The notes beneath the pieces were generated by a model that worked only from the letters and a program-made list of their open reading frames with translations, was not told the DNA's origin and searched no databases. This document shows positions 37,028 to 48,593 of a stretch of 64,000 nucleotides of DNA, piece by piece. This DNA comes from Isoetes taiwanensis. Taxonomy: Eukaryota > Streptophyta > Lycopodiopsida > Isoetales > Isoetaceae. The position numbers were made by a program, and so were the translations under genes. How positions within the stretch are numbered: the stretch's first letter is position 1; each line of letters starts with the position of its first letter. The stretch is from the NCBI GenBank assembly GCA_021234155.1, contig JAJEKV010000064.1, positions 2,850,001 through 2,914,000 on the forward strand, written 5' to 3'.

Positions 37028-37788
37028 CGTTTAAACTATTTTTATTTTTGTTGTGTACATGTTTGATACTGGGGCATGTTTGAGCCTAGACAATGCTTGA
37101 GCCTAAGAGGCTTGTTTGAACCTAGGTGGCATGTTCGACCCTAAGGGAAATGCAACGCCTACACGTTCAACGTCTGTAGGCTCCTCATGCTTCACTCTAT
37201 GTATTTGGACTTGTTCACCCTACAAAATACCATTATTATTATCTGTTTGAAAGGTAGAGCAGTGATCCACAACAGAAAGCTAGTGGATAGCATCAAATTA
37301 AGCAATGATCAGGTTAACTTGGTGGTGGCCTTTGGTTTAAGGTTAGAGAAAATCGGAAGTAACTAAGATACCATTGAAGACTCTTTGGACGAGTTGAAAT
37401 CCAAATCCTTACCAAAGATTTGAGTGCTTGTGCAAACTGTTTGCTGGCCTCCATGTCATTGTGGCAACATGTCATTGTGACGTCATGTGTTGTATTTTTT
37501 TCTCTACTTTATGTGGCATATATTTGATCTTCTATTGGAGCCTAGGTGGCATGTTCTAGTCTAGAGGCAATGCTTGAGCCTATGTGGCTTCTTTGAGCCC
37601 ATGTTCCACCCGTTCTTTATTCCTCCGATATAATGTATACCAAAAGGGGGGAGAAAAAAGAATTGAATTGAATGGGTTTTTATTGCACACGAAGACCAAT
37701 AGACATAGCCTATCGGGAAAGGATTGCACTGAGGATGTGCATAATATTTGACATATAGAATTTAATGATCGTCTCCTCTAGGTGCTAA
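37028..37788. other. 3' part of the CACTA element, no gene
   Basis: This stretch lies between the palindromic block and the transposase stop codon (read on the minus strand it is downstream). The words GAGCCTAGGTGGCATGTTC and CAATGCTTGAGCCTA recur near 37080-37145 and 37540-37600, a loose repeat that could be the second subterminal region. Nothing coding is seen. Confidence 0.45.
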
Positions 37789-38070
37789 CTAGGAGTCGTC
37801 ATTGTTAGCATTGCCAACATTTGTATTAAAATGCCTGAAGTACATCTGTATTTCGTGGAATTGCTCTGGTGTAAGATGCTGCATGAGAGCTGGTGGTCCA
37901 ACCTCTTGATGCTCGTTTTCCGGTGAGTTTGAATGCCTTGATCTGCCAGAGGGCTCTTCAGACGTTATTGACTCCTCTAGCACAACACCTTGGAATATTG
38001 GGCGTCCCCTCGGTGTAGTTTGTATGATAAACCACCATGTTGGGTCTTGTCGATCGGTAAAGAAAAAAAT
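37789..38070 (-). pseudogene. CACTA transposase, last exon (end of DUF4216 and C-terminal tail)
   Basis: After a likely intron the frame opens with IFFFTDRQDPTWWFIIQTTP, the second half of a DUF4216-like domain. An acidic, Ser/Glu-rich tail follows, ending with HLTPEQFHEIQMYF and a stop at 37789. The ATG-started part of this frame covers 37789-37983. The intron would run from 38143 (donor GTACACACAT on the minus strand) to 38071 (acceptor CCAG). Confidence 0.65.
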
Positions 38071-38143
38071 CTGGTCAAAGAAGCTGGACGTGAGATTGAT
38101 ATTGATGGTCTAAATTTTGAAGTGGATATGTGTATGTGTGTAC

Positions 38144-38535
38144 CTGTTCACAGTTGTCTGGAAGGACAAGCGTCTCACTACCAGGGTACATCTTGCTAGA
38201 GTTGACAGCGAAAAAGCCACTTGTTCTATCATACTTTACTGTAGGCCTGGCCCCCCTTAATTGAAGGTCAAACCAATCGACATCGAATATGAAGGTCTTA
38301 AAATTACCACCAACATCCACCTCCATTATAGTCTTTAACCTCCCGACCCAATCACAGGTGGCTTCCTGACGATTACGATCGGCAACACTTGATTGAAACT
38401 CCATCGTGAATGATGCCATGACTCCGCAGTCACAAGTCTTCCTGTGTATGTCAAGAGAACTCACACGATAGTGGGTCCCATGCCACCATATCGAGGAGTA
38501 AGATATATACTGTCAAAAGCACCATTAATGCCACG
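38144..38535 (-). pseudogene. CACTA transposase exon, DUF4216 domain
   Basis: The frame at 38075-38464 contains MEVDVGGNFKTFIFDVDWFD and SGFFAVNSSKMY, the pattern of DUF4216 (PF13952), found C-terminal in TNP2-type transposases. Just upstream on the minus strand the frame continues as IYLTPRYGGMGPTIV until a premature TGA near 38465. Position 38535 lies beside the nested TIR element, which separates this exon from the rest of the gene. Confidence 0.7.
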
Positions 38536-38561
38536 ATTCTATTGCAATAGCAATAGAATCG
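38534..38561. repeat. 28-base hairpin at the TIR element border
   Basis: The two 12-base arms CGATTCTATTGC and GCAATAGAATCG pair perfectly around the loop AATA. The identical 28 bases occur at 44113-44140, again directly at a left end of the TIR element. Confidence 0.85.
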
Positions 38562-38579
38562 ACATTCCTTGGATGGGGA

Positions 38580-38690
38580 CGCCCTATCTTGCTCTCCTAT
38601 TTATACCGGCTTCTTCCTCATTTCCAGCCATCGGCGTTCTCTTGAGCTCCTTTCTTTTCTGCTCATTTTTGGCTCCACAAGATTCCATCC
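38580..38690 (+). promoter_or_regulatory. TATA-containing left-end region of the TIR element
   Basis: CTCCTATTTATACCGGCTTC is shared with the inner copy (about 44171-44190), and the conserved stretch extends to GGCTCCACAAGATTCC. The TATTTATA word could be a Pol II promoter. The conservation may equally be structural. Confidence 0.35.
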
Positions 38691-38699
38691 TTGCACTCA

Positions 38700-41600
38700 C
38701 ATCTAGAAATCAATCTTTCTGAAAGGTATGCATTTGATTGTTAGCGGTTTGGTTTATTTTTGTTTTTGGTCCGTTTGCATCCTCTCCTTGTCTTGTTCTG
38801 TTTCGGTGGCGTTGTGCTCTAGCTTACAGGATGGAACCGTGGTTGTGGATGAGGTTAGTTTTTTCCTTATTTGATTTTCGTTTGCACGTGTTTGTGATGG
38901 AGTCGTGATTGTGGATGAGGTTAGTTTTTTCTATCTCCAATTTCTTTTGCAAGTAGCTACCTCTTGGTTTATGATGAGTCATGGTTTATGAATCGATACC
39001 TTGTCAGCCTTGGCTAGGTTTGGCTTCTGTTGTGGAGCTCCACTTCGGCCAGATTTCATAAATCGGTTCCAGTTTTCGGATGGGCCGGATCACAGTTCCA
39101 TGCTCTCTTTGTTCAGTTTTTTTTCAGATCTGCTCCTCTGCAGGTTTTGCATATGGGCTAGCCACCTAATTCCTAATTAGAACCCACTTCTGAGCCTGCC
39201 CATCTTTGCATCCAAGCCCAAAAAATCTGTTTATCTTATGGTTATGGCAGGAGCTCCTGTTGGGTCACTCCAGCAAAGGCGTCTCTTGAGTTGTGATAAA
39301 GATAGCAGATCCCGATCTGGGCGATGGTTGGCTAGACCGGAAACTGGTTCTGCTCATCCGAGGACCAGATCGACTTTTCTTATGCTAGATGGATCCCCTT
39401 TTGGCGATCTCTTGGCTTCTAGCTTCGGTCTCGAGGTTTCTTTTCTATCTCAGATTTTACGATCAAATGTTTGGGTTCTTGGGCGCCTTCTATTTAGTAG
39501 CGAGATCCTTATGTGTGCCGTAGATTGGGTGGATCCGGTCGATTGGTCGTGTGTCGGCATCCCCGAAGACAATTACGCTTCGATTCATAACCGCCTCCGG
39601 CTCTGCCGTGGTGGATTTTCAAAGGGGATCTGGGTCATGGTTTCCCATGGCCCCTTGGTCAGGGGATACCGGGTCCTCGCTTTCCTTTGATAATTTATTG
39701 TATTGGTTCTATAGCTTTGCTTTGCATTTTTGTTTTTTCGCCGACATCCCATTCCTCGGGCTGTGTGCTCCTTTGATTTTTGTCATCCTTGTTCCTACTT
39801 AATGTTGGCGGTTCTGTGGAAACTATGTTTATAATTTTGATTTCCAAATTGAGTTGCCTTAATCTTGGATAAACTACCTTGTCTATCTATTGGAAGGTTG
39901 GTGGCCAGTAAGTAGGAGTCGTATAAGACATATGCCTTGAGCGTTTAATGGTTCCCTGTGGACCTTCGTATGCACATGCTTCTACATAACACCAACACAT
40001 CTCGTTGTTTTTTGCAATGGTCTTACTTTGGCTTACTCTTTCTACATTTGCCTAGATTTCTTTTTGCGAGGTTCACAATTGTTTGCAGCTAGTAACGAGG
40101 TTTTTGTGTTGGGCACACGAATCCAATTCGCCTTTTATTCGACATGTATCGTTTCTGTGGCTGTATCCAGGCCGAGCGAGAACCTAGCTTTGATCCCGAT
40201 CCTCTGGGCAAGGCCTAGATTGGTGCACAGGGTCTGGCGGAATCCTACTTTAATATCATTGGAGTTTTTGCGTCAACATGTGAGATTGTGGCCTATTGGT
40301 AAGGTCTCTCTTTTTCTAGTTTCCGGAGATGGGATCCTGCATCCCACTAGCAAGGTACGTTTTTTGCATCTTTTGTGTTTAAACATTTCCATCTATTTAT
40401 TTTGCCCAGGGATATATTTGTATTTTCGCGTCAAAACATGTCCAATTTTAGCATTTTTGCGTCTAAACTTTTTCGTCTATTAATTTTTGCTAAAAGATGT
40501 GTCGTTTTTTGTGCCTCCTTATATTGTTGATTTTCACATTTCACTTTCAATTTTTTAAGCTTTTGACACATGTAGAGTTCCATTTTTTCGTGATATTCTT
40601 TTGATGCATGTAAGTTCCAGTTTCTATTGTTCGGTTTAAAAAGACATGCGAAGTTCCGTTGTTTAATTTCGCTTCCTCTGCTTGTATTAGCATGTTGTTC
40701 TTGCAGGCTTGCATCCATTGGGCATATAGTGGTTTCTATCGACTATCTAGTTTATTACTTGACTATTCCTTAGTTTTCCATCTTTTCAGTCTATGATAGC
40801 ATCGATGCGCATCTGTTTTGTCCTTGGTATTTTGTTAACCTCTTTCTGCAGGCTATGGGTCCCCTATGATTGCTGATTTTTACGATTACGTGGTTCGTCG
40901 GTTCGTTAGGGGTGATTCTTTTCTCTCTATTCTCGTCGTCTTGTAAGTTTTTCTTTTGGTATTCTCTATGCTTGCACTATTTCTTTTACCACATGTTTTC
41001 CATTACAAGATATTTCATGAATATTTTGTATGGTCCTTGCTTCGTTATTCCAATTTTTCTCCACAACTTCGAGACATTCTGTGCTTCTGGTACCATTGCT
41101 CGTTTTTTCCCATTTTTTTCTTTCTGGTCATGGTTTTCAATTTTAATGACTTTTTTCCTTTTGTGTTGTGTGGATTCTTTGTTTTTCCGTCAAAATTCGT
41201 TATATTTTGCAGGTATGGTCCATTTTAATGGCTTTTTGCTCCTCGAATTTGTTGGCTTATTAGCCTTTTCGACTTTGCTATTTGTCCCCTTAGATTTATT
41301 TGTCCCAGTTCTCTTGTTTCTGGCCTTTGTTTCATTCCAACCTCTTTTCAATGCTGCCACGTTCTTTTTGTCCTGAATTATTCCATTTACTTCCACGACA
41401 TGGCTTTGTCCAAGGTTGTCAGCTGCTTTTTTTTATTCTTGACTGCCCTTTGTACCGCTTATTCCCTCACTTAGGTCTTGCTTATTCTTGGTCACCCGGT
41501 GTTCAACTTCCTTCCTTTCTTCTGGTTTGTTAATTTCTTTTACACCATTTTTCTGTTATTTATATGCTCAGTAACTCTATTCACGATCTCGTTTCCCATA

Positions 41601-44090
41601 CTCCGTCGATTTTTTCTCCTTAGATTCTTCGTGTTCGGTTTATATGGTTCGATGTTACATTGTCTGAGCATTAGTATTGCATCTAATTTTGTTCCTTTTT
41701 TGTCCAACTACCTTATTTCATGTTGGTTCATCTTTCGTCGCTTGTCTAGTCTCATTGATCACCTTGAACACTACTCTGTCGTTTCATTTGGTGACTTTGT
41801 TGTTTTCATATCCTCTTGTCGTTGTGATATTCGTTGAATTTGTCTGCGATGTCCTGACTCATTGTCCCATTACTACGATGGCTTTCCTGCTCAGTTTGAT
41901 ATATTTCCTAGTTTTGATCCGATTCTTTTTTCTTCTTCGTCTCGAGTTGGCTCCTTTTATTTGTTTTTATATATTAACTTCCCATTGCCTCTTTTATCCC
42001 ACTTATTTCTTGTTTTTACTCTGCATGTCTCATTTGTCCACTCTTGTTAATTTATTTTTTCTCTGTTTTCCACATATTTTTAGTTCCTTTCTTGTTCTTT
42101 TATAGGTTCTTGTTTGTGTTTCCTTTGTCAGTTAATCTTAGATTCTCATTTAGTGCTTTTTAGTTCAATTTTTTGTTTGTTTTTTGTTTTACTTCAATTT
42201 TTTGTTTACTTCGCTCTTTGGATTTTATAAGTGTCTCTTTTAGCTTTTTAAGTTCATTTTTTAGGCATTTTTTTCTATGTACCCCCTTTGCTCCATATAT
42301 TCATCAAGATCCTTTCTAGTTCACTCTCCTTCATTTATTCTTTAACCTCTTAAATCGCCTTGGGTCCTTTCTTGATTTACCTAGTGAGAGGGTTGTGATT
42401 TGTCCATTCAATTTAGTTTAACGTCTTGAAACGACTTGGTTCATTTGCTCCTATTTGTTTTGTCTGGCCCTATTTGTATTTGGCCTTGTGTTGGACTAAC
42501 ACTTTGCATTGCATATATTGTACATGTCGACTCGGATTCCATGCCCTTATATTTTCACATGTGGTTCTACTAGTTTATCTTGTCTATCGGTTTGTTAGAT
42601 AGTTCTATTTACACATTACCTTAGGTTGTTCCGCTTTTAATGTTTTGGTTGCGATTGTTTTCATTGCTCCGCTGTGTCATTGTACCTCTTTTTGGTTATA
42701 TGTTTTCCATAAGTATCAATTTTTCTTTTGTTTCCTACATGCTCCATTTGCTGTAGCTATTTGGTTAGGTCACATTTGCTCTATTGACAGTCCTATTATG
42801 CCTGGTGCACGTTGTTTCATTAGTCTCCCTTTGTTGCCCCATTGGCTTTGTCGATTCTTGGTGTTGCGTAAAACCTTAGATCATATTATCCCATTTGTCG
42901 CTTGTTCCTTTTTCGGTTTGCTTTCTTGGCCATGTTGCGCCATAGGTCTTTGTTCTCCGTTTATTGCATTGATCCCGTTCCACATGCATACCTCTTATCC
43001 TATTAGTTTGGTGTTAATAGTCTTGCATTCAATTATTCCAGTTTTAGTCCATGTTCTCACGTTGGTTCAATTTTATTCCATGGGGCCCTTTCTTGACTCA
43101 TTTTCTCCTTCAGTTTCCAGTCACAGTTTTTATTTCTCTCTCTTGCTCTTTTCTCTGAAGTTTTTCAGTGGACGATAAAAAAAACTATTCTATTCTATTC
43201 TATTCTTATTTTTTCTCTTCTATTGCCCGTAGTTATATTTGTTTTTTAGCTTGCTTTCGTCTATTTGGACTCCATTAATCAGGGTTTACTCACTCCTTCT
43301 GTCTCATTTGCGTCTTTGGACCGTTTCCTTCGCCTCATTTCTTTTCCTCTCATTATTTCCCTTGTTTTGCCTTTAGCATCGTTTTTATGATGTCGCTTTC
43401 TGTTTTGGAATCTCTCTTCGCATCATGTTGTTGTCTCAGATGTGCCTTGTTATTGTCAAGTTTGTTGATCTCCATTTCTTTGATCTAGTTTGTCTTTTTA
43501 ATCGTTGTCGTCTCCTTGTTCTTTTCTCAGTTGTCCATTTTCTCCCCGCCAGTCCTGGCTTTGACTGAATATGTCATTGTTCGATCTCTTCCCTTGTCCG
43601 ATATTCTCTTTGACCCCGTTATCTCCTTTGTGTAGTGCCTTTTTTGCTTTTACTTTAATTGGCCTCTTCTTTCCACTTGTCGGCCTTACTTCATTCATCC
43701 CATCGACTCCTTTTGTTCCCAGTCCATTATGTTTGTGCGTATTTACCTCCTTTGCTTCTTTTATCTTTGGGCTTACTTGCACCTTTGTATTACGCTAGTC
43801 CTCTGGGTTACATATTTCTACCTTTACTATGTCTCCTCTTGCTTCGTCTTACTTCTCTTTCTCTGTTGGCATCCATATATCATGCTTTGTGCCTCTGCGT
43901 TGATTATCCCGATTACTCTATCCCCTTGCCTTGATTTCTTTGTTTGCCTCCTTTGCCTGATCTTTTCCAATCGTCTCTTCTGCCAATTTCTTCATGCGTT
44001 TCGCTTTTGGACGGTTTTCCCTTGTCATCTTGGTTTGATCTATTCTTTTTGAGGTTGATTCCTCTTCTATCGGCCAACTACTTGTTTCAT
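38700..44090. other. T-rich non-coding interior of the TIR element
   Basis: About 5.4 kb with strong T/C bias on the plus strand. The open frames here (for example 40870-41376, 41478-41837, 42645-43178) translate to Phe/Leu/Ser-rich low-complexity sequence and I judge them not to be genes. A frame at 39238-39690 is less biased (Ser/Arg/Leu) but I recognise nothing in it. A pentanucleotide run of CTATT/TTCTA lies at about 43183-43206. Confidence 0.6.
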
Positions 44091-44112
44091 AGGACCCATC
44101 TAGGAATACCCG

Positions 44113-45396
44113 CGATTCTATTGCAATAGCAATAGAATCGACATTCCTGGATGGGGGGGGCATATCTTGCTCTCCTATTTATACCGGCTTCTTCCTCATT
44201 TCCCAGCCATCGGCGTTCTCTTGAACTCCTTTCTTTTACGCTCATTTTTGGCTCCACAAGATTCCCGCCCCCCCTCTCCCCCTGATATATTTGAGCTTGT
44301 TTCATTTCTTCACCCTACTTCTCGTTTTCATATTTCGTTCCTTTGTTAAAGTTGCTCCCTTTCTTTTTAGTCTATGTCTGTCTAATCTTCTTTACTTCTC
44401 GAGTCACCTTGTAGCCCCGATATCCTCCATGCCTCCTTTCTATCTTTTTGGAAGTGCATATGTTCTTATTTTTCATGTTTCTCGGTGTGGCTCATGTCGC
44501 CTCCCGAGACTTTCTTATCATTTGTTCTTTCTCAAGCGTGGTTATGGCCTTGAGATATGATTTCTTGTTATTTTTTTCTTGGCGTGGCGAGTATTTTATT
44601 TATTCATTCATGTTTTTCTCGGTGTGGCGTTGTAGCCTCTCGATCAATATTTTATTCATATTTTTCTCGTGGGCGTTGTTGCCTCAGAATCATATTTATT
44701 GGTTTTTTTCGGCGTGGCGTTGTAGCCTCCGGAGGCAGCACTAATCGGTTGTTTTTTTCCGATGGTCATTCAGCGGACGGTTCCCGATTAGTCGGCTGTT
44801 GTTTCTTTTTCGGCGTGGCCACTGGAGCCTCCGAAGTCGTCTTGCCTATGGCATTTAACTCTTTGACGGGTTATTTTTCTTTCAGCCTTGATTACTGCGG
44901 GGATTGTTTCAGGTCTTATGGTTGCCATAATGCGTGGTCGTGTTTTCTTTCGGCGTGGCCCTGGAGCCTCAGGAGTCTTCTTGCCTATGGCATCTAACTC
45001 ATTGACGGGTTATTTTTCTTTCAGCCTTGATTCTGTAGGATTGTTTAAGGCTTTGTGGTTGCCATAGTGCGTGGGGTCGTGCTTCAACTATTTGCTTGGG
45101 TTTCCTCAAAAACCTAAGAAGGCGTGGTTCTTCTTCCCGTTGAGGAGCAGTCACCGGGTCTTCTCAACTTTGCATCAACCAAGTGGCGGATTAAACCATT
45201 TTTTTATGTTGTACTCTTCAGTTTCATTATGCTCTCGATGATTGTCTAGTTTCGGAGCATTTAAAGTTCATATTTCCAAATTTATCTATCCCTAGTGAGG
45301 GATCCATTTGTACTCAATGTTTTACAAAGCTCAATGAGAACACCACTTCACTTATCGGCCAACTACTTGTTTCATAGGACCCATCCTAGGAATGTC
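44113..45396. repeat. Inner copy of the TIR element
   Basis: It starts with the same 28-base hairpin and GACATTCCTGGATGGGG, repeats the TATTTATACCGG region, then differs from the outer copy. It ends at the shared right terminus (45396). The phrase CGGCCAACTACTTGTTTCATAGGACCCATC occurs both just before it (44070-44100) and at its own end (45355-45385), so two right ends exist. Confidence 0.65.
44560..45080. repeat. Tandem repeats with GGCGTGGCGTTGTAGCCTC
   Basis: Short units with TTTTTCGGCGTGGCGTTGTAG recur between 44575 and 44740. Then a longer unit of about 140 bases is duplicated: 44811 onward and 44951 onward share CTTGCCTATGGCAT, TTGACGGGTTATTTTTCTTT and GGTTGCCATA. Confidence 0.75.
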
Positions 45397-45399
45397 AAT

Positions 45400-45752
45400 A
45401 GATACAATAACATCAAAAGAAAATACTCCATTTCGACATCAACATAATTTGTTGCAACTACCTTTTTCACGACACCTTGTGCGTATGCCCATTCCGTAGC
45501 TGTAATATACTCCCCCTTGTAATATGCATCGGTCAAAGCCTGTAGTACCCATTCTCTTTCCATCTTGTCCGGCAAGGGTTCATATCCATCAGGGTACGGG
45601 GCTCGTCTATTATGTCGTCTCCATTCATGCCTCTTCTCTTCCATTTCTTCCTTTGCGTTCTCATAACGAGCAATCCATTTTGCCATTGGTGCCGAATTGT
45701 AAAGAAGAAATTGATTAACCTTAATGATCATATCGCGGAAATGACTTCGCAT
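45400..45752 (-). pseudogene. CACTA transposase, region after DUF4218
   Basis: The frame reads IKVNQFLLYNSAPMAKWIAR with a charged stretch and then EYITATEWAYAQGVVKK and VATNYVDVEMEYF. This matches the segment between DUF4218 and DUF4216 in TNP2-type proteins. The frame runs into the nested TIR element at 45396. Confidence 0.65.
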
Positions 45753-46139
45753 ACCATTGCCTTCTCGCCACTACCCCTACAATCTTCGTCCCCTTCATCA
45801 CTCCATAAGCGAGGTGCATCACGGATGTCTGGCGGAAATATATTCTGGTCATATAGAAAAGTGACTCTTTCTCAAGCCATCCCTCTGCCATACTACCTTC
45901 AGGACGTGCTCTTTGACGCACCATATCCTTCAATACCTTCATAAACCTTTCCAAGAAAAACATCCATCTCGCATGTGCAGTTCCCGCGAGCTCCACTTCC
46001 TCAATAAGATGTACCAAAAGATGGGTTTGACTGTCAAGAAAGCTCGTGAGGGAAACTCCTTCTCCAACAAGCAACATGCCTCCGCCATTTTCACTTTCAT
46101 CTCTTCAATTTCGTCTTTTCGGTATAGTTTTTTACACAT
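45721..46139 (-). pseudogene. CACTA transposase, DUF4218 domain
   Basis: Two overlapping frames (45939-46139 and 45721-46077) give MAEACCLLEKEFPSRAF, then HLLVHLIEEVELAGTAHARW and MKVLKDMVRQRARPEGSMAE. This is the DUF4218 (PF13960) signature of TNP2-type transposases. A frameshift lies between the first and second parts. Confidence 0.8.
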
Positions 46140-46363
46140 CCACCTATGAGGTCCAAAACAAAAAACTTAGCCACAAATAAAATAGACGGGGACCCTTTGA
46201 ATCAACATGGGTAACAACCTTATGACCTTTGATAGGGCACTTATTGCCTCCAATGGTCCCTTGTCTAAAACTCCCCTAAAGGCCAGGGGCATGAAGAACT
46301 GCATGATCCAAACACCAAATATAAGTTATGGGTTACATAAATAGTAGTGCATATATGTGGACT

Positions 46364-46792
46364 TCAATTGCTTACATGCAAGAACTTATGCCAGTCATGG
46401 GACTTTAAACCAGTCAACTCCCCAGTACTTGTGAATGCGGTTCGCAATGATTGCATATAACCAGTTGGTGTTCTAAGGGCCCTTAAATCATCATAAATAG
46501 CTCGATGGTCAGCCCTAGCAATAACCCATTTTGCCGGAGGAAGTGGTTGCCCTTCACCTCGGATCCATGCCTCTTTCTTTGTATTACTTACCTTAAGGTC
46601 CATCCTGGCATTTGTTGTGTCTTTTTGACCAAATACATGCTTCCATAAAGAGTTTCCCACGTTCTTGAAGATATGCATCGGGTCTAAAAGGTGTTGAATC
46701 AATAGGTCGGTCCAATATGGTAGTCTATAAAAAACAGACTTCCTTTTCATATTGGCAGTAAAGACTTCCTCCTCCGCGGCTTCCCTCGCCAC
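46364..46792 (-). pseudogene. CACTA transposase, C-terminal half of TNP2 region
   Basis: The frame includes KRKSVFYRLPYWTDLLIQHL, the block LDPMHIFKNVGNSLWKHVFG and later LTGLKSHDWHKFL. These are conserved TNP2 (Transposase_21, PF02992) blocks; DPMHI corresponds to the D-x-M-H-x-E/F-K-N block. The stretch 46150-46360 between this and DUF4218 is probably intron. Confidence 0.85.
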
Positions 46793-47015
46793 TCATTGTA
46801 TAATTCCTCATCCTCCTTTGTCTAGGTCGGCTCACGACCTCCTCCTCACTGCAGTGCCCCCCTCACGGATTCCCCTTGCGGATTTTCCCCTCTTCCTTCT
46901 TATCCCAACGCTCACCCCATTCTCGTATGGTAATTCTGCTTGGTGGTTCCAGTATAGTCTGATTGCCACCGAATTGTGCACGCTTTTACGAAGGGGTGCG
47001 AGCGGCAAATACTTC

Positions 47016-47246
47016 CTAAAAACCCTCAGATACTACTTTCTTCGGATGCTTAGAGTGACGGTGCTGCAACTTTTCCCCACATATCATGCAAGGGAAGTGC
47101 CCCGATGTCTTAAACCCAGAACACTCGGCAAGCCCAGGAAAGTCATGCATAGTCCACAATAGTATACCTCTAAGATTAAAAACGTCATTTTTATGTGCAT
47201 CGTAGACTGAATACCGCGGTTCCACAAAGGAGTAACTCATCCACAA
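47016..47246 (-). pseudogene. CACTA transposase, zinc-binding part of TNP2 region
   Basis: The frame reads YDAHKNDVFNLRGILLWTMH, then FPGLAECSGFKTSGHFPCMI, then CGEKLQHRHSKHPKK. It corresponds to the TNP2 block that ends in a C-x2-C/H-type zinc site. It overlaps the end of the upstream frame (47191-47586) by a frameshift. Confidence 0.82.
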
Positions 47247-47586
47247 TTATTCTTAGGTACACATCTAAATTACTTGGTTTTTCTTCCCGTGTATCAATAA
47301 AGTCATCATAATGTGCCCACTCTTCATCAACAACCATGGGTATGTTGTAGTTCACTATCATCACTGGCCATGTAGACCATGCAGTCGATTGTGTACCATA
47401 TGGGTTTACGCCATCGGTGGCCAGGCCCAAACGCACGTTACGTGGTTCTTTTCCAAAGTCAGGCCATGTCGCATCGACATGCTTCCAAGCTGCACTGTCG
47501 CTCGGGACTCGCATCACATCATCACTAGATGCATGTGTAGCCGTGAAGTCCATTAGGCTAGCCAATGTCTTGCAACGGAACATCAA
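47191..47586 (-). pseudogene. CACTA transposase, catalytic core with first aspartate
   Basis: The frame contains AAWKHVDATWPDFGKEPRNV followed by RLGLATDGVNPYG, the TNP2 block in which the D of T-D-G-x-N-P is a probable catalytic residue. SNLDVYLRIIVDELL follows, matching the block with the next conserved acidic residues. The translation after DELLLCGT is out of phase with the next piece. Confidence 0.85.
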
Positions 47587-47588
47587 CT

Positions 47589-47942
47589 TTAACCTATAGA
47601 ATAAATTATAGGCAACATATAAGTACCGAAAATAAGTGAATTTACAACTATTTGTAAGAAGTGGTGATGCATATACCTTGGGATTATTGGAAAGTGTCGA
47701 ATAACCTTCTGAGGTACCGTTTTTCCCTTTAGGTCATTCCTGTATCTCGGTTCATTACATACGAGACAATGAGTGGACTTCTCATGCTCGGCAGGGGGAT
47801 AGAAGATCATACAATCATTTGGACATGCATGTATGACTTTATAACCAAGGCCGGTCGCTTGAATCATTTTCTTAACTTGAGATCTGTCGGTAGGCATATT
47901 GTTCTTCTCTGGAAGGATCTTCTCGTGCAATAACGTGCGCAT
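47589..47942 (-). pseudogene. CACTA transposase, N-terminal part of TNP2 region
   Basis: The frame gives LLHEKILPEKNNMPTDRSQV, then GYKVIHACPNDCMIFYPPAE, then HCLVCNEPRYRND and IRHFPIIPR. The C-x-N-D-C and C-x2-C residues are the typical zinc site at the start of TNP2. Confidence 0.85.
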
Positions 47943-48002
47943 CTAAGAGTGGTAAGATAAAAGATGGAGATGGTGGTAAGATAGAAAGACTTGATAAGTA
48001 TG

Positions 48003-48266
48003 TCACCTCAATAGAGCAGAGACACTTGCATTGCTCCACTTGAACTTGGTTTGGAGATTGAGAATTAGCAGGCACGCCGACAAACGAGAGGTTCGAGACG
48101 CAGGAAATAACTGCGTTTCTGCTTCGATAACAATAGGGTCATCGTCAGTACGACCAATCCTCGAAGGGTATCCCACATCTTCTACCATATCCTCTCCACC
48201 ACCATCCTCGACATCATCTAAATCAATATCAGGTAATTCTTGAAGAGCGTGCAACATATCGAGCAT
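48003..48266 (-). pseudogene. CACTA transposase, acidic linker and start of TNP2
   Basis: The frame begins MLDMLHALQELPDIDLDDVE, an acidic linker, and ends with LSACLLILNLQTKFKWSNAS, the block preceding the zinc site in TNP2-type proteins. The break to the next frame at 47942 is a short insertion or intron. Confidence 0.75.
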
Positions 48267-48278
48267 CGGCTCGTCAAT

Positions 48279-48506
48279 TTAAAGACTTCGTTTCTCGGGT
48301 TTGTCAATAGTTTCATCCTCTTCATATTGATCATATGCAATATCTTCATATTGGTGCGCTCTGGCTTGAAATTCACGACGATAGGTTTCCCTTTGCCTGT
48401 AACTTAGAACTAATGGATCGGGGTGGAGACCGCTTGGAATGAGTTCATTAAACAGGAGTAACGTATTAACCATCATGTCAAATAATGTAATAAGTATAAA
48501 ATACAT
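48279..48506 (-). pseudogene. Linker frame between the SET ORF and TNP2
   Basis: A 75-codon frame (LVLSYRQRETYRREFQARAH, then an acidic tail) ends 12 bases before the TNP2 linker frame. It has no domain I know. It may be an exon of the transposase or the spacer between two genes. A poly-T/poly-A stretch (48549-48580) lies on its 5' side, consistent with an intron. Confidence 0.4.
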
Positions 48507-48593
48507 ACAACCATTTGTATAGACTCACGAATGACAAAAAACATATTTAAAAAAAAAAAAACCTCTTTATTCCTTTTTTTTAGTACAACAATA

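Larger units (their letters stand above)
38561..45396. mobile_element. Nested TIR element interrupting the CACTA transposase
   Basis: The left end GACATTCCTTGGATGGGG (38561) is mirrored by CCCATCCTAGGAATGTC at the right end (45396), a terminal inverted repeat of at least 17 bases with one mismatch. The flanks AATAGAATC (38552-38560) and AATAGATAC (45397-45405) look like a 9-bp target duplication with two changes, as in Mutator-type elements. The insertion separates transposase coding parts found at 45400-45752 and 38144-38535. Inside, a second right end (near 44107) and second left end (44140) show a tandem or nested arrangement of two copies, about 5.5 kb and 1.26 kb. No transposase is visible, so it would be non-autonomous. 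Most of it is T-rich non-coding sequence. Confidence 0.65.

Noticed and set aside
40870-43178. Hydrophobic plus-strand ORFs that look like multi-pass membrane proteins
   Set aside because: T-rich DNA gives Phe/Leu-rich frames in any phase. Neighbouring frames overlap with the same character and no conserved motif is present.
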